Below are positions 1 to 8,868 of a stretch of 39,469 nt of DNA, in pieces (the stretch's first letter is position 1; the number at the start of each line of letters is the position of its first letter). The stretch covers positions 1-39,469 of the forward strand of contig JAKIUY010000028.1 of the NCBI GenBank assembly GCA_021647315.1. The letters run 5' to 3'. The stretch is from Victivallaceae bacterium. Its GTDB lineage: Bacteria; Verrucomicrobiota; Lentisphaeria; Victivallales; Victivallaceae. The notes under the pieces were generated by a model that saw only the letters and a list, made by a program, of their open reading frames with translations, searched no databases and had not been told where the DNA came from. The translations under genes were made by a program, and so were the position numbers.

Positions 1-1242
1 GTCATTAAATATGCCGGTTACGAGATGCTGCAAATCATGAACCTGACCGATGTAGATGACAAGACCATTCGGGATTCTCAAGCCGCAGGTAAAAGTCTGA
101 ATGATTTTACCGCTCCCTACAAACAGGCATTTTTCGATGATTTGGCGGAACTCAGAATCGAACCGGCGGAAGTCTATCCGGCCGCGACAGAACATATCAG
201 CGAAATGATTGAACTGATCCAGACACTGATTGACAAAGGGTTTGGCTACCAGGCAGACGATGGCTCTGTCTACTTTTCTATTAATAAATTCCCTGAATAT
301 GGTAAGCTGGCAAAAATTGATCTGAAAAATCAGCGTTCCGGTGTCAGAATCAAAAATGATGAATACGCGAAAGATTCAGTAGCTGATTTTGCCTTATGGA
401 AGGCCTGGGACAAAGCGGACGGCGATATCTGCTGGGAGAGCCCGTGGGGCAAAGGCCGCCCCGGCTGGCACATAGAATGCAGTGCGATGAGCATGAAGTA
501 TCTCGGTAAAACATTTGATATTCATACCGGGGGGATTGATAATATGTTCCCACATCATGAAGATGAAATTGCCCAGAGTGAATCGGCTAATGGTTGTCGT
601 TATGTCAACTATTGGCTACACTGTGCCCATTTGATTGTTGATGGCGAAAAGATGTCAAAATCGGCCGGAAACTTTTTTACGCTACGTGATTTGAAAGAAA
701 AAGGTTTTACCGGACGCGAAATTCGCTGGGTACTGCTCGGCACACATTACCGGAAAAAACTGAATTTTACGTTAGAATTCTGTAAACAGGCCAGAGCCGC
801 ACTTAAGAAATTCAGTGATTTGTTCAATCGCCTGCGTGATGTTGCCCGGGCTGCTGGCAGTGACGCAACAACTATAGTTGCAACCGCCAGACATGATTTC
901 AGTGACGCGCTTGGTGATGATCTTAATATTTCAAAAGCCCTGGCGGCAATCTTTGCATTGCAACGTGAGACAAATATTCTGCTTGACAGTGCAAATATAA
1001 GTTGTTCCGGTGCTGAAGCGGTACTGGAACAATTCCGTGACTTTGATCGCATTTTCAACCTGTTTGAAGTGGATTGTTTGGTCGATGAATTCCCGGCAGC
1101 AGTGGTTGAATTGGCTGAAAAACGTCAGCTTGCACGTCAGGAACGGGATTTTACCGCCTCCGATGCGCTTCGAGATGAACTTGCTGCTCTCGGTTGGATT
1201 ATCGAAGACAGCCCGGCCGGCTACCGCCTGAAGCAAAGCTAA
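1..1242 (+). CDS. cysS: Cysteinyl-tRNA synthetase, 5'-truncated by the window edge
   Basis: Class I aminoacyl-tRNA synthetase that charges tRNA-Cys with cysteine in the cytoplasm. The frame is open from base 1, so the start and the N-terminal HIGH/zinc-ligand region lie outside the window; roughly the first 50 residues are missing compared with the usual length of about 460. The internal ATG at 25 is not a start, because the residues before it (YAGYE) continue the family pattern. Visible family motifs are NLTDVDDKTI, GWHIECSAM, HHEDEIAQSE (zinc site) and the KMSKS loop within GEKMSKSAGNF. The C-terminal tail RDFTASDALRDELAALG is the typical anticodon-binding end. The stop lies 1 bp from the stop of the convergent rodA. 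Identification is secure. Confidence 0.97.
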   Translation, partial: VIKYAGYEMLQIMNLTDVDDKTIRDSQAAGKSLNDFTAPYKQAFFDDLAELRIEPAEVYPAATEHISEMIELIQTLIDKGFGYQADDGSVYFSINKFPEYGKLAKIDLKNQRSGVRIKNDEYAKDSVADFALWKAWDKADGDICWESPWGKGRPGWHIECSAMSMKYLGKTFDIHTGGIDNMFPHHEDEIAQSESANGCRYVNYWLHCAHLIVDGEKMSKSAGNFFTLRDLKEKGFTGREIRWVLLGTHYRKKLNFTLEFCKQARAALKKFSDLFNRLRDVARAAGSDATTIVATARHDFSDALGDDLNISKALAAIFALQRETNILLDSANISCSGAEAVLEQFRDFDRIFNLFEVDCLVDEFPAAVVELAEKRQLARQERDFTASDALRDELAALGWIIEDSPAGYRLKQS

Positions 1243-1243
1243 T

Positions 1244-2428
1244 TTACTCCGTGCGCCGACTATTAATATAGATAGATTGCAGAATTCCCAGACAGAGCAT
1301 GGTAAAAATAAGGAATGAACCACCATAGCTCACCTGCGGCAGTGGCAAGCCGGTAATCGGCATAATGCCAAGGCTCATGCCGATATTGATAAATGAATGG
1401 ACAAAAAATACAACAGCAATTCCAACCGCGAGGTAGCGTCCGAACGGCTCAGTCGCCAACCAGGCCGTGCGCAACATCGTATAAAGCAACAGAATATAGG
1501 TTAAAATAAGCGCAGTCGCACCGATAAACCCAGTCTCTTCGGCAATGACTGAAAAAATAAAATCGTTATTTGATACCGACTGCGGCAGGAAGCCAAGGGT
1601 ATTCTGAGTCCCTTTGCCAAAACCCTTGCCGCGCAGTCCACCGGAACCTACCGCCAACCTGGCCTGAAACTGATTATAACCGCGATTATTCAGATCGCGT
1701 TCAGGATTCAGGAATACCATAATGCGCTCTTTCTGGTAACCGCGCAACAGAGGCTTGACTTCATAAACTTCATTGAGTATTTCAGCGGCAATAAAGATGG
1801 TGGCGCAGGTCATGGCTATAATAATATATTTCCACTTTATGCCGGCGACAAAAATCATCCCCGCCAGAATCGGTAAAAGGATCATCGCACTGCCCAAATC
1901 CGGTTCAACCACAATCAGAATAAATGGGATGAGAGTAATCACTCCAACCAGTAACAAGTAAAAAATGTTGTTTACGCGAAATTTCTGCCATGAAAGTATC
2001 ATTGCCAGAAACATAATTGTCCCCAGTTTGGCAAATTCAGACGGCTGAAGGCGGATACGACCGCCTGCTCTGAATACCAGCCAGCGCTGGGCTCCATAAA
2101 TTCTAGTCCCCCATATCAATACTGCAATAAGCAGAATTATACAGCAGATATAAACCAACGGGGCAAAAAACTTAAGCATTCTGTAATCAAAAATACTCAT
2201 AAACAACCAGACACAAATTCCGAGTCCGAGCCATTGCAATTGTCGCTGCCAGAAAATGTCAGCAGTTGAACCACCAACCTGCTGTCCGGTAGAATAGATA
2301 AAAGAGAGCCCGGTGGTAAGCAATACCACCATCGCCGCTGTCTGGAGATGATCATAAGGTTTGACCAATCCGTAAAGCTTGTACAGAATAGAGTCTGAAC
2401 TTTCTTTTTTTGTTCGATTCAGGTTCAT
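1244..2428 (-). CDS. rodA: RodA/FtsW-family SEDS peptidoglycan polymerase, RodA type
   Basis: Polytopic inner-membrane SEDS protein that polymerises glycan strands from lipid II during elongation. About ten hydrophobic segments are visible. Family motifs include the RIRLQPSEFAKL block, the VVEPDLGSAM block, and the C-terminal GLPLPQVSYGGSF signature; NNDFIFSVIAEETGF is also typical. The open frame extends to a GTG at 2512, but I choose the ATG at 2428 (residue 29 of the longest form). It gives 394 residues, the usual family length, begins MNLNRTKKES, has GAGG upstream, and has a possible promoter between the two candidate starts. The 28 extra residues look unlike a RodA N-terminus. No mrdA (PBP2) gene follows, as the convergent cysS lies immediately downstream. 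Confidence 0.93.
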   Translation of the reverse strand: MNLNRTKKESSDSILYKLYGLVKPYDHLQTAAMVVLLTTGLSFIYSTGQQVGGSTADIFWQRQLQWLGLGICVWLFMSIFDYRMLKFFAPLVYICCIILLIAVLIWGTRIYGAQRWLVFRAGGRIRLQPSEFAKLGTIMFLAMILSWQKFRVNNIFYLLLVGVITLIPFILIVVEPDLGSAMILLPILAGMIFVAGIKWKYIIIAMTCATIFIAAEILNEVYEVKPLLRGYQKERIMVFLNPERDLNNRGYNQFQARLAVGSGGLRGKGFGKGTQNTLGFLPQSVSNNDFIFSVIAEETGFIGATALILTYILLLYTMLRTAWLATEPFGRYLAVGIAVVFFVHSFINIGMSLGIMPITGLPLPQVSYGGSFLIFTMLCLGILQSIYINSRRTE

Positions 2429-2455
2429 GCGGTTAAAACTTATCCTCTTGAGGCA

Positions 2456-2485
2456 ATTATATTTAAACACAACTAAAGTTGTGAA
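2456..2485 (-). promoter_or_regulatory. Possible rodA promoter
   Basis: On the minus strand TTCACA is followed after 18 bp by TATAAT (-10 at 2456-2461). A transcript from here would start just ahead of the ATG at 2428 and would exclude the GTG at 2512. The spacer carries a 7-bp inverted repeat, CACAACT/AGTTGTG (2468-2483). This is a sequence match only, and promoter-like AT-rich strings are common. Confidence 0.35.
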
Positions 2486-2554
2486 CACCAATAACGCAAT
2501 TCTCAATTGCACGTTGGGCTGTCAGAATTCAATGCTTTAGCATTGCTTTTTTAA

Positions 2555-4498
2555 TTATTTCCCATGATAGCTGATTGCGAGCATGGTTATGTCATCGGAC
2601 TGCTCGAATCCGGCGGTAAATTTATCAAGCGCAAACTTAATTTCATCAATATACTGTTGCGGTGATGCCTGGTTATGGGCTTGCAGAACTGTTGCCAGTT
2701 TTTTGTTGCCGAACTGTTCATGGCTGCTGTTCATGGCTTCATTGACCCCGTCTGTATAAATCATCAGGGTGTCTCCCGGCAACATTGTCAGAGTTGAAGA
2801 GCTATATTCAACCTCTGAAATTGCCAGTGGCGGTCCGTGCCGTTCGGTTATTTCAACCGGCTCACGCCCTGCTTCAATCAGGTATGGTGGATTATGTCCG
2901 GCATTAGTGTATTCAATCTCCCCTGTTTTGATATCAAGAATGGCAAGAAAACAGGTAACAAACATCATCATATCGTTATTATACCCCATCCCTTTGCTTA
3001 GTTTCGTCATTAATTTTCCTGCGGATACTGAAGGCGATGCAATTCCCCGGAGCAATTTGCAGGTGGCGGACATAAACAGCGCAGCAGGCACTCCTTTGCC
3101 TGAAACATCACCGACAACGAGACAAAGTCGATTGTCATCAATAAAAAAGAAGTCGTAGAGGTCTCCGCCAACCGCCCGGGCTGATTCGATAAATGCGGCG
3201 AGGGTAAATTCACGATATTTCGGAAACACCTCACTGTCCGGCAGGATTTTAAGCTGAATATCCCGGGCAATATTCAATTCACTCTCAATTTTCTCTTTCG
3301 CGGCTGTCGTTGTCGCAAGATTCTCAATATATTCCGCCAGGGAATGCTGCATCGAATCAAAAGCGCGGCTCAATACCCCGATTTCATCCTTAGATGATAT
3401 TTGCGGAACCGATGCACTGAAATTTCCATCCGCAATTTGGCCAACCGCTTCTGTCAACTGTTTAAGTGGTCTGGTAACCCGAACTGTGATGATCAGCACC
3501 ACCCAGAACAGCAGAATAAATCCAGCCAAAGCCATAATAATTACCTTAATTTCCATTTCTACCAGACCGGCGAACAGTTCCTTATCCGGGAACGCCACCG
3601 CCAGCGACCATTTGGTTGTTTTAAGCGGAGTATGACATGCCCAGATATCCTTACCCAGCATGGGGGAATAGCGTGGGAAAAACCCCTTCCCCCCGGCGAG
3701 AATATTTTTGACATTCTTAATGAACAGTTTATCACCCTGTTTTTTCGCGTTTTCCAGCAAATTACTTTTCATAATCATCGATTTATTGGTATGAGCAATA
3801 AAACGTCCGCTGCGTGAGACAATAAAAGCAGTCCCTGAAGGGAAAAGTTTCATCGAGGAAATAACCTTGCTCAGCCAGGTCAATGAAATATCGATAGTAA
3901 CTACGCCCTGAAACAACTTGTGTCCATCGATATTTTTATAAAACGGCGTTGAATAGGTGGTCATCAGGATTTCACCGCCACCGCGGTCGTAATATGGTTT
4001 ACTCCAAGCGGCTTGCCCGGTATCATGGGGGACTTTGAACCAATCATATTCAAAATAGTTATAATCCTTACTGCCGAGTTGAGTGGTGGTCAAAATACCA
4101 TTTTGCCGATAAACATAAGTCATAAAATATTTTTTATCCGGCTTAAATGCGCCGGGAGAGAATGCGACACTGCATGCATAAATACCTCTTACACGATGCA
4201 TGCCATCCATGGATGCATTGAGAACAGCTTTAAGCTCTTTGAAACTATAGTGGCCCTTTTCCAGCATCAACGCAGTCTGGTCGGCGAAACTCATTGCCAG
4301 TAGAAAGCTTTGATCGAGTTCATTAGCTTTGGCTTCAGTGATCCCTTCAGCAATTTTTCTGGTATCGTCAAACATAATTCTGCCGGTCGTCAGACAGACA
4401 AAGACTACCACTGGGATAAAAATCAGCGCAGTCGCAGCCAGAGTATAAAAACTCTGTTTAAATGTCAACCCGCGTTTTTTCCATAACATATTTTTCAT
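2555..4498 (-). CDS. Membrane SpoIIE/RsbU-type PP2C serine phosphatase with Cache-like sensor and HAMP domain
   Basis: Probably a signalling phosphatase that dephosphorylates an anti-sigma-factor antagonist in a partner-switching pathway. Order of parts: cytoplasmic start, TM helix at about 17-40, extracytoplasmic Cache-type sensor (about 45-310), second TM (about 317-340), HAMP (RVTRPLKQLTEAVGQIADGN, about 341-395), the RsbU-like linker LNIARDIQLKILP, then a SpoIIE phosphatase domain. Metal-site motifs are VGGDLYD, VVGDVSGKGVPAALFM, NAGHNPPYL, YTDGVNEA and the terminal SDDITML. The 647-residue length fits the architecture. AGGA lies 7 nt before the ATG. The gene starts 9 bp after the amidase stop, so the two are probably cotranscribed. 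No anti-sigma or STAS gene is nearby, so the target is unknown. Confidence 0.92.
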   Translation of the reverse strand: MKNMLWKKRGLTFKQSFYTLAATALIFIPVVVFVCLTTGRIMFDDTRKIAEGITEAKANELDQSFLLAMSFADQTALMLEKGHYSFKELKAVLNASMDGMHRVRGIYACSVAFSPGAFKPDKKYFMTYVYRQNGILTTTQLGSKDYNYFEYDWFKVPHDTGQAAWSKPYYDRGGGEILMTTYSTPFYKNIDGHKLFQGVVTIDISLTWLSKVISSMKLFPSGTAFIVSRSGRFIAHTNKSMIMKSNLLENAKKQGDKLFIKNVKNILAGGKGFFPRYSPMLGKDIWACHTPLKTTKWSLAVAFPDKELFAGLVEMEIKVIIMALAGFILLFWVVLIITVRVTRPLKQLTEAVGQIADGNFSASVPQISSKDEIGVLSRAFDSMQHSLAEYIENLATTTAAKEKIESELNIARDIQLKILPDSEVFPKYREFTLAAFIESARAVGGDLYDFFFIDDNRLCLVVGDVSGKGVPAALFMSATCKLLRGIASPSVSAGKLMTKLSKGMGYNNDMMMFVTCFLAILDIKTGEIEYTNAGHNPPYLIEAGREPVEITERHGPPLAISEVEYSSSTLTMLPGDTLMIYTDGVNEAMNSSHEQFGNKKLATVLQAHNQASPQQYIDEIKFALDKFTAGFEQSDDITMLAISYHGK

Positions 4499-4507
4499 TG
4501 TAATTTC

Positions 4508-5479
4508 CTACTTTCGGATAAGTTTGCGGTGATAATTACGAATACCATTCTCTATGCCCCTGATTATCTTTTCCTGATAAGCATTCGTTTTCAGCCGGCG
4601 GGCTTCTGTTTTATTAGAAAGAAAGCCAACCTCAATCAATATCGCCGGTGCTGACGCATTTTTCAGCACATAAAACCGAGAATGTTTAACCCCGCGGTCG
4701 GCGGCCTGACTCCGCTTAAGTACACCCTTTTGTATTTCATAGGCAAGCGCCGCACTGTTTTTATCAAATTTATTGCCCGCCTCTGGTTTAGACGATGCTT
4801 TGCCACCATTAGAAGAAGTTGTACCAGTCGGCGCAAGGCAAAATGTTTCGACCCCTTTTACAGACTTGTTACCGGCAATATTGGCATGAATTGAAATGAA
4901 AATATCGGGAGTGAGTCTTTTACTGAGCTCCGTGCGTTGCTTCAAGGAAAGCGTCCGATTACTGCTGCGGGTCATCAGCACCATATACCCCCGCCGGCGC
5001 AGGCGAGTCTGTAATTTCTTCGCTAATTGTAAGGTTAAATCTTTTTCTTTGACCCGATTGCCGTAACCGCCAATATCCTTACCACCGTGTCCCGGATCAA
5101 TCATGATCAACTTCATCCGGTGTCTGTTCAGGGCGTAGTGACGCAGTATAGGGTCAAGCATCAGGAGAAAATCTTTATCACTGACATAGGCCTGAATCCC
5201 GCGGTTGAATGGGGCGAACATCAAACTTACCTTGACCCCGTCAAATTCAGCATTTCTTTTATTGTGGTAAAATGTCAATCGATGCCAGCGATTCCACAGT
5301 ACGGTTTTTTCTTTCCAGACATAACACTGCATATTATAGTATTTAGCCACATCACGCAGATAGACATAGCGTTTGCCATACGCTTTGGTAAATCTGATGT
5401 CTGAATCGGCAGCAAACGTAGTTATCCCGTTAAAAAGGGATAACATCGTAATGGCAATTATAATAAATTTCAGTTTCAT
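4508..5479 (-). CDS. Secreted N-acetylmuramoyl-L-alanine amidase (Amidase_3, AmiC/CwlD-like)
   Basis: Zinc hydrolase that cleaves the amide bond between N-acetylmuramic acid and the stem peptide of peptidoglycan, acting outside the cytoplasmic membrane. A signal peptide of about 23 residues (MKLKFIIIAITMLSLFNG...) is followed by a domain of about 90 residues resembling a copper-amine-oxidase-like or AMIN-type N-domain, then the catalytic domain. Catalytic motifs are IDPGHGGKD (Zn His), KEKDLTLQLAKKL (Zn Glu), ISIHAN (Zn His) and the terminal ILIEVGFLSN (catalytic Glu). All key residues are present and the length (323) is normal. It precedes the phosphatase gene by 9 bp. The Shine-Dalgarno sequence is weak. 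Confidence 0.94.
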   Translation of the reverse strand: MKLKFIIIAITMLSLFNGITTFAADSDIRFTKAYGKRYVYLRDVAKYYNMQCYVWKEKTVLWNRWHRLTFYHNKRNAEFDGVKVSLMFAPFNRGIQAYVSDKDFLLMLDPILRHYALNRHRMKLIMIDPGHGGKDIGGYGNRVKEKDLTLQLAKKLQTRLRRRGYMVLMTRSSNRTLSLKQRTELSKRLTPDIFISIHANIAGNKSVKGVETFCLAPTGTTSSNGGKASSKPEAGNKFDKNSAALAYEIQKGVLKRSQAADRGVKHSRFYVLKNASAPAILIEVGFLSNKTEARRLKTNAYQEKIIRGIENGIRNYHRKLIRK

Positions 5480-5521
5480 ATTAAAGTTTTTGTTTGCCGT
5501 GATTAATATTTATTTAACATA

Positions 5522-6031
5522 TTATTTGGGCATTCCCTCGAGTTTCGACTCATCTATATTGACATTTCTCCGTGCAATGATTACAGAGTTATTTTTGATC
5601 TCATATTTCACTCCGGCAGATTGGCATACGTGACGAACAACCTGCCGCAGCGATTGAGGCGATTGCATATTTATAGTTACTCTACGAGTACCCTTGTCGT
5701 CATTAACGACATTGGTATTTTTTGTATTGATTACAATGCCAGGCAGTTTGAGCAATACAATGAAATTAATTCCAACTCTATCAGAATCAAGCATTTTACT
5801 GAGACGATGCAAATGGTTGACTGCATACGACAATGAAACATTTTCCATAATAATTTTAGGGACAATAAGGTTGTTTAATTTATTAATGGTAGATTCATTG
5901 AGATTTTGCTGTGAACTGTTACGCTGAGCTATTATATTCACATTGCTTTTATCTTTGCTGTCTGCGATAGTAGTAAACAGCAAGATCATCAATACCATAA
6001 GATATTTTGAGCAGTGTTGTCTCATTCGCAT
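5522..6031 (-). CDS. Small secreted protein with STN/secretin-N-like fold
   Basis: Hypothetical exported protein of 169 residues. The start at 6031 (MRMRQHC) is preferred over the upstream ATG at 6052 because AAGGA lies 9 nt before it and it places a good signal peptide (hydrophobic YLMVLMILLFTTIA) at the N-terminus. The mature part contains IIMENVSLSYAVNHLHRLSKM followed by VTINMQSPQSLRQVVRHVCQ and a final YEIKNNSVIIARR. This beta-alpha-beta pattern is the one found in STN and secretin N-terminal modules, where the segment carries no enzymatic residues and mediates protein contacts. Here the module stands alone, with no secretin barrel or TonB plug. The amidase gene follows 42 bp downstream. 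The assignment is by pattern and needs a profile search. Confidence 0.7.
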   Translation of the reverse strand: MRMRQHCSKYLMVLMILLFTTIADSKDKSNVNIIAQRNSSQQNLNESTINKLNNLIVPKIIMENVSLSYAVNHLHRLSKMLDSDRVGINFIVLLKLPGIVINTKNTNVVNDDKGTRRVTINMQSPQSLRQVVRHVCQSAGVKYEIKNNSVIIARRNVNIDESKLEGMPK

Positions 6032-6097
6032 TATTACAATTCCTTTTCGCATGATTTAACTATGTTTTAAAATGTCACCTCTATGAGGTTATTCTGA

Positions 6098-6234
6098 GCC
6101 GAGCTGGGGCTCAGCGTTCCCAAGGTAAAATCATGCCGAGCTGGGGCTCAGCGTTCCCAAGGTAAAATCATGCCGAGCTGGGGCTCAGCGTTCCCAAGGT
6201 AAAGTCATGCCGAGCTGGGGTTCAGCGTTCCCAG
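6098..6234. repeat. 37-bp tandem repeat, four copies
   Basis: Four head-to-tail units begin with GCCGAGCTGG at 6098, 6135, 6172 and 6209, a strict 37-bp period. The first three are almost identical; the fourth has GGTTCAGC for GGCTCAGC and loses register after GTTCCCA. Each unit contains the inverted repeat GCCGAGC-TGGG-GCTCAGC, which on the minus-strand RNA forms a 7-bp stem with one G-U pair and a 4-nt loop. The array sits between ricT and the STN-like gene, in the leader of the latter. There are no spacers, so it is not CRISPR; it resembles REP-type or minisatellite DNA. Confidence 0.95.
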
Positions 6235-6415
6235 GAGGGGTACGCTGCATAATTATATTTGGCCCCCAATCATCGATCATTATTATTTCCTTAGATTTTA
6301 TGAGCCAAATGTAAATCAATTTATCCCCCTATATTCTCTGTTACCCAGTGCGTAGCACTGTATAATTTGCAGGGGTTGAAAACATCAAAATCACCCACAG
6401 CATTGACCTGCAAAT
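6235..6415. other. Non-coding remainder of the 6032-6415 gap
   Basis: No gene is seen. Two inverted repeats are present: a perfect CAGTGC-GTA-GCACTG hairpin (6346-6360), and AATTTGCAGG (6364-6373) matched by CCTGCAAATT (6407-6416), whose right arm overlaps the stop codon of the PSP1 gene. The second pair has a 33-nt loop and no T-run, so I cannot call it a terminator. Confidence 0.4.
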
Positions 6416-7300
6416 TTAGTCTTCAAGTTTCTTCAACTGGGCATCATTTTCATCTAATTCCGCATAAGCATTCTTGCGTTTCACTTTGCGTTGTTCAGAC
6501 TTGATCACATTTATCTCTGCACTTTTGCAAGTAACCGGCGGCACCCCGCCCTCCAGTTGTATTGTAACTTCCTGGGTCAATAAATTACGTTCACATACCC
6601 GTCCCTTGCCACTTTTACATTTACAGATATCACCCAGTCGCGGCATAGTTTTCTCCAGCTGGCGATAACCGGCATGTTCAAATTTCAGACAACATTTAAG
6701 TCGTCCGCAGGCACCGGAAATTGAGCTTGGCGTAAGTGACAAATCCTGTTCTTTAGCCATTCTGACATTAATAGATGAAAAATCATCAAGAAATGAACAG
6801 CAGCATAGTTCGCGTCCGCAGATACCGATGCCGCCGTGAATAGCGGTTTCATCGCGAACTCCAATCTGTCGCAGTTCGATTCTGGTACTGAAAGCTTTAG
6901 CAAGCTCCTTGACCAGACCCCGGAAATCAATTCTCCCGTTCGCCGTAAATTGAAAGGTAATCAGTTTGCCGTCAAATGAATAGTGGGAGTTCAACAGATT
7001 CATCTTCAATTTTGAATCTCTGACCAGTGCTGTTGCCTTCCTGAGCGATGATTTTGCCCGTATCTCATTCTCATGCGCTTTACTTTTATCGTGTACCGTA
7101 GCTTTGCGCTGAATTCGCGGCAATGATTTTTTATCAATGCCTGCTGACGGGTTATTATTAATTTGAATAACCATGCCGTAATCCAGATAGTAATCTTTGC
7201 GGATAACACACCAGTCGTTTATCTTCAGATTCATATTATCCTGGGCTATGGTCTGATATTTTGCCCCATTGTCCAGTTTTATTGTATAAAGCTTATTCAT
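6416..7300 (-). CDS. ricT: PSP1-domain protein, RicT (YaaT) family
   Basis: Cytoplasmic protein of 294 residues. In Bacillus RicT is part of the RicA-RicF-RicT (Y-complex), which carries Fe-S clusters and influences RNase Y and phosphorelay output. The signature PSP1 C-terminal region is clear: AIHGGIGICGRELCCC, then SGACGRLKCCLKFE, with the clustered cysteines proposed to bind iron-sulfur. The region after it (MPRLGDICKCKSGKGRV...) is the usual family tail. RicA and RicF partners are not in the window. A flexible Lys-rich segment, KVKRKNAY, precedes the C-terminus. No clear Shine-Dalgarno sequence lies before the ATG. Confidence 0.9.
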   Translation of the reverse strand: MNKLYTIKLDNGAKYQTIAQDNMNLKINDWCVIRKDYYLDYGMVIQINNNPSAGIDKKSLPRIQRKATVHDKSKAHENEIRAKSSLRKATALVRDSKLKMNLLNSHYSFDGKLITFQFTANGRIDFRGLVKELAKAFSTRIELRQIGVRDETAIHGGIGICGRELCCCSFLDDFSSINVRMAKEQDLSLTPSSISGACGRLKCCLKFEHAGYRQLEKTMPRLGDICKCKSGKGRVCERNLLTQEVTIQLEGGVPPVTCKSAEINVIKSEQRKVKRKNAYAELDENDAQLKKLED

Positions 7301-7396
7301 AATATACTAAATTTTATTGAAACCTTAATTGTTATTTTTGAATATTGAGTTTATAATTCTGAAACCCCAATTTAAACTCTGTCCGAACGGGTATGT

Positions 7397-7738
7397 TTAG
7401 TTGACCGGTTTCCCGGCAAAATAGTTACGGTTATAATAATCCTGTCCCCAGCCGACCAGTTTACCTTTTTTGAAACTTAGTGGCATGCACTCGTCCTGAG
7501 TGGTATAAGTATCATGCCATTTTGTATCAATATAATAGTACCATGTATCCGGTTTATTGAAGACTTCATCGCGCAAAGGTTCTCCCATAACCGCCAATAC
7601 TTCTGCTTTAGTCATACCAACCCGCAGTTGCGCGGCATTTTTCTGATTCTTGTATTGAGAAAAATAGGCACATGAACAGAGCATGCCGCTACATGCCATT
7701 ATCGCCACAAGTAACAATCGGCTTAAATAATATTTCAT
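7397..7738 (-). CDS. Small lipoprotein, BamE/SmpA-like
   Basis: 113-residue putative outer-membrane or periplasmic lipoprotein. The N-terminus has a hydrophobic signal ending in a cysteine-rich lipobox (MLCSC, Cys23 the likely lipidated residue). The mature domain has the BamE/SmpA-type start LRVGMTKAEVLAVMGEPL followed by WYYYIDTK and a final beta hairpin. In Proteobacteria BamE is an accessory lipoprotein of the beta-barrel assembly complex; several unrelated lipoproteins share the fold, so a role in barrel assembly is only possible. AAGGA is positioned well ahead of the ATG. Confidence 0.8.
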   Translation of the reverse strand: MKYYLSRLLLVAIMACSGMLCSCAYFSQYKNQKNAAQLRVGMTKAEVLAVMGEPLRDEVFNKPDTWYYYIDTKWHDTYTTQDECMPLSFKKGKLVGWGQDYYNRNYFAGKPVN

Positions 7739-7776
7739 AAATTTTTCCTTAGTTTAACCCGTATAGAATAAAATTG

Positions 7777-8790
7777 TCATACCTTTAGATTAACATCAAT
7801 CTCATGTTTTTCAAAAACTTCTTTGATAAAATTTTCAGCCAATACTATCATCCCTGCCGCATCCGGATGCAAATCGTCCGGCAGCAGCGCATGATTTTCC
7901 GGGCCGAACAGTTTCAGTCCGTCAACATAGTAGATGTGCTGATCACCATGCTGTTTAAAAACAGCCACTGCATGCTCAATAATTTCACGCATCAAGACCA
8001 GCGGAACCCCGGCTCCCGGTGCAGCAGTTTCACGTGCGGGACTCCAGATTGGCGAACATACCACTAACGGTGTAACCGGATGCTTTTCTCTGATGGTTGC
8101 AATCGTCCCAATTACCGCGGCTGAAAATGTGCGGTCGGTAAAATGACCGTCATGAGTATTAATGCCCAGTTTTAGTGAAATAATATCTGCCGGCAGATCA
8201 CGAACCAATCTCGCCATCATCGGATCGATTTTACATTGTCCTCCATAACCGAGACAGGTCAAATCAAAATCCAGCTCTCTGGCAACAATTGCCGGCCATG
8301 TCATCGCCGGGCTTCCAGCACCACTGCAATGCGTAATTGAACTGCCGTATGTTACCCACTTGAGCCGTGAATCCTGAACTTCCGCTACAGCTACTCCGTC
8401 AGCGACTTCAACTGATTGCAACTCAAATCCAAAGTTCGGCGGAAACCATATCTCAATCACTTTATATTGACCATCAAGCTGTTCAAAACGAACCGTACCG
8501 TTCTGTTTATCCATAACCTCGGTCGCGATAATTTCATTATCAACCACCAGATCCAGGAGAAAATCACCTTCCCCAAGCTCATTGATTTTGGCTGTCAACG
8601 CAATAAACGGTGAATCGGTTGCCAAACTCAGCCTAACGCCCGCAGTTTTTGCCGCCTGAAATTGTAAATCAGCATGGAAAAAATCCAATTCCTTGCACGG
8701 TAATCGCCAAGGTTTAATCATTCCGTCGTGTTCTTCCAGTGAAATCGTTCCCTGCCAGCTAAGGCGGGAATCGTTAGCGTTCAAAAGCAT
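7777..8790 (-). CDS. SGNH/GDSL-family hydrolase with N-terminal beta-sandwich domain
   Basis: Putative carbohydrate esterase (deacetylase or deacylase) of 337 residues with no signal peptide, so probably cytoplasmic. Residues 1-140 form a beta-rich accessory domain like that of SsfX3-type enzymes; the SGNH domain follows. Block I is TYGSSIT with Ser151 as nucleophile (GSS in place of GDS); block II is the glycine in LGYGGQC; block III is LGIN with Asn211; block V is DDLHPD with Asp305 and His308. All four catalytic positions are present. AAGGAG lies 7 nt before the ATG and a promoter is recognisable upstream. It follows a LacI repressor gene but has its own promoter. The natural substrate is unknown. 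Confidence 0.9.
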   Translation of the reverse strand: MLLNANDSRLSWQGTISLEEHDGMIKPWRLPCKELDFFHADLQFQAAKTAGVRLSLATDSPFIALTAKINELGEGDFLLDLVVDNEIIATEVMDKQNGTVRFEQLDGQYKVIEIWFPPNFGFELQSVEVADGVAVAEVQDSRLKWVTYGSSITHCSGAGSPAMTWPAIVARELDFDLTCLGYGGQCKIDPMMARLVRDLPADIISLKLGINTHDGHFTDRTFSAAVIGTIATIREKHPVTPLVVCSPIWSPARETAAPGAGVPLVLMREIIEHAVAVFKQHGDQHIYYVDGLKLFGPENHALLPDDLHPDAAGMIVLAENFIKEVFEKHEIDVNLKV

Positions 8791-8868
8791 TATGCTTCTC
8801 CTTAGGATTCACTCAAAAACAGGTTGGAGAGTTTTGTGGATCCTTAATTATTAATTTTGGTGTTAACA

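Noticed and set aside
931..1326. Minus-strand open frame of 131 codons over the end of cysS
   Set aside because: Antisense to a well-identified synthetase gene and overlapping rodA; a shadow frame.
2429..2512. GTG at 2512 as the rodA start
   Set aside because: It adds 28 residues unlike other RodA N-termini and lies upstream of the likely promoter.
2531..2552. AATGC-TTTA-GCATT followed by T-run as a terminator
   Set aside because: The T-run is on the plus strand, while both flanking genes are on the minus strand; the stem is only 5 bp.
6098..6234. Tandem repeat read as a CRISPR array
   Set aside because: The 37-bp units abut with no unique spacers and no cas genes are present.
6364..6416. 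10-bp inverted repeat at the ricT stop as a terminator
   Set aside because: The loop is 33 nt and no T-run follows.
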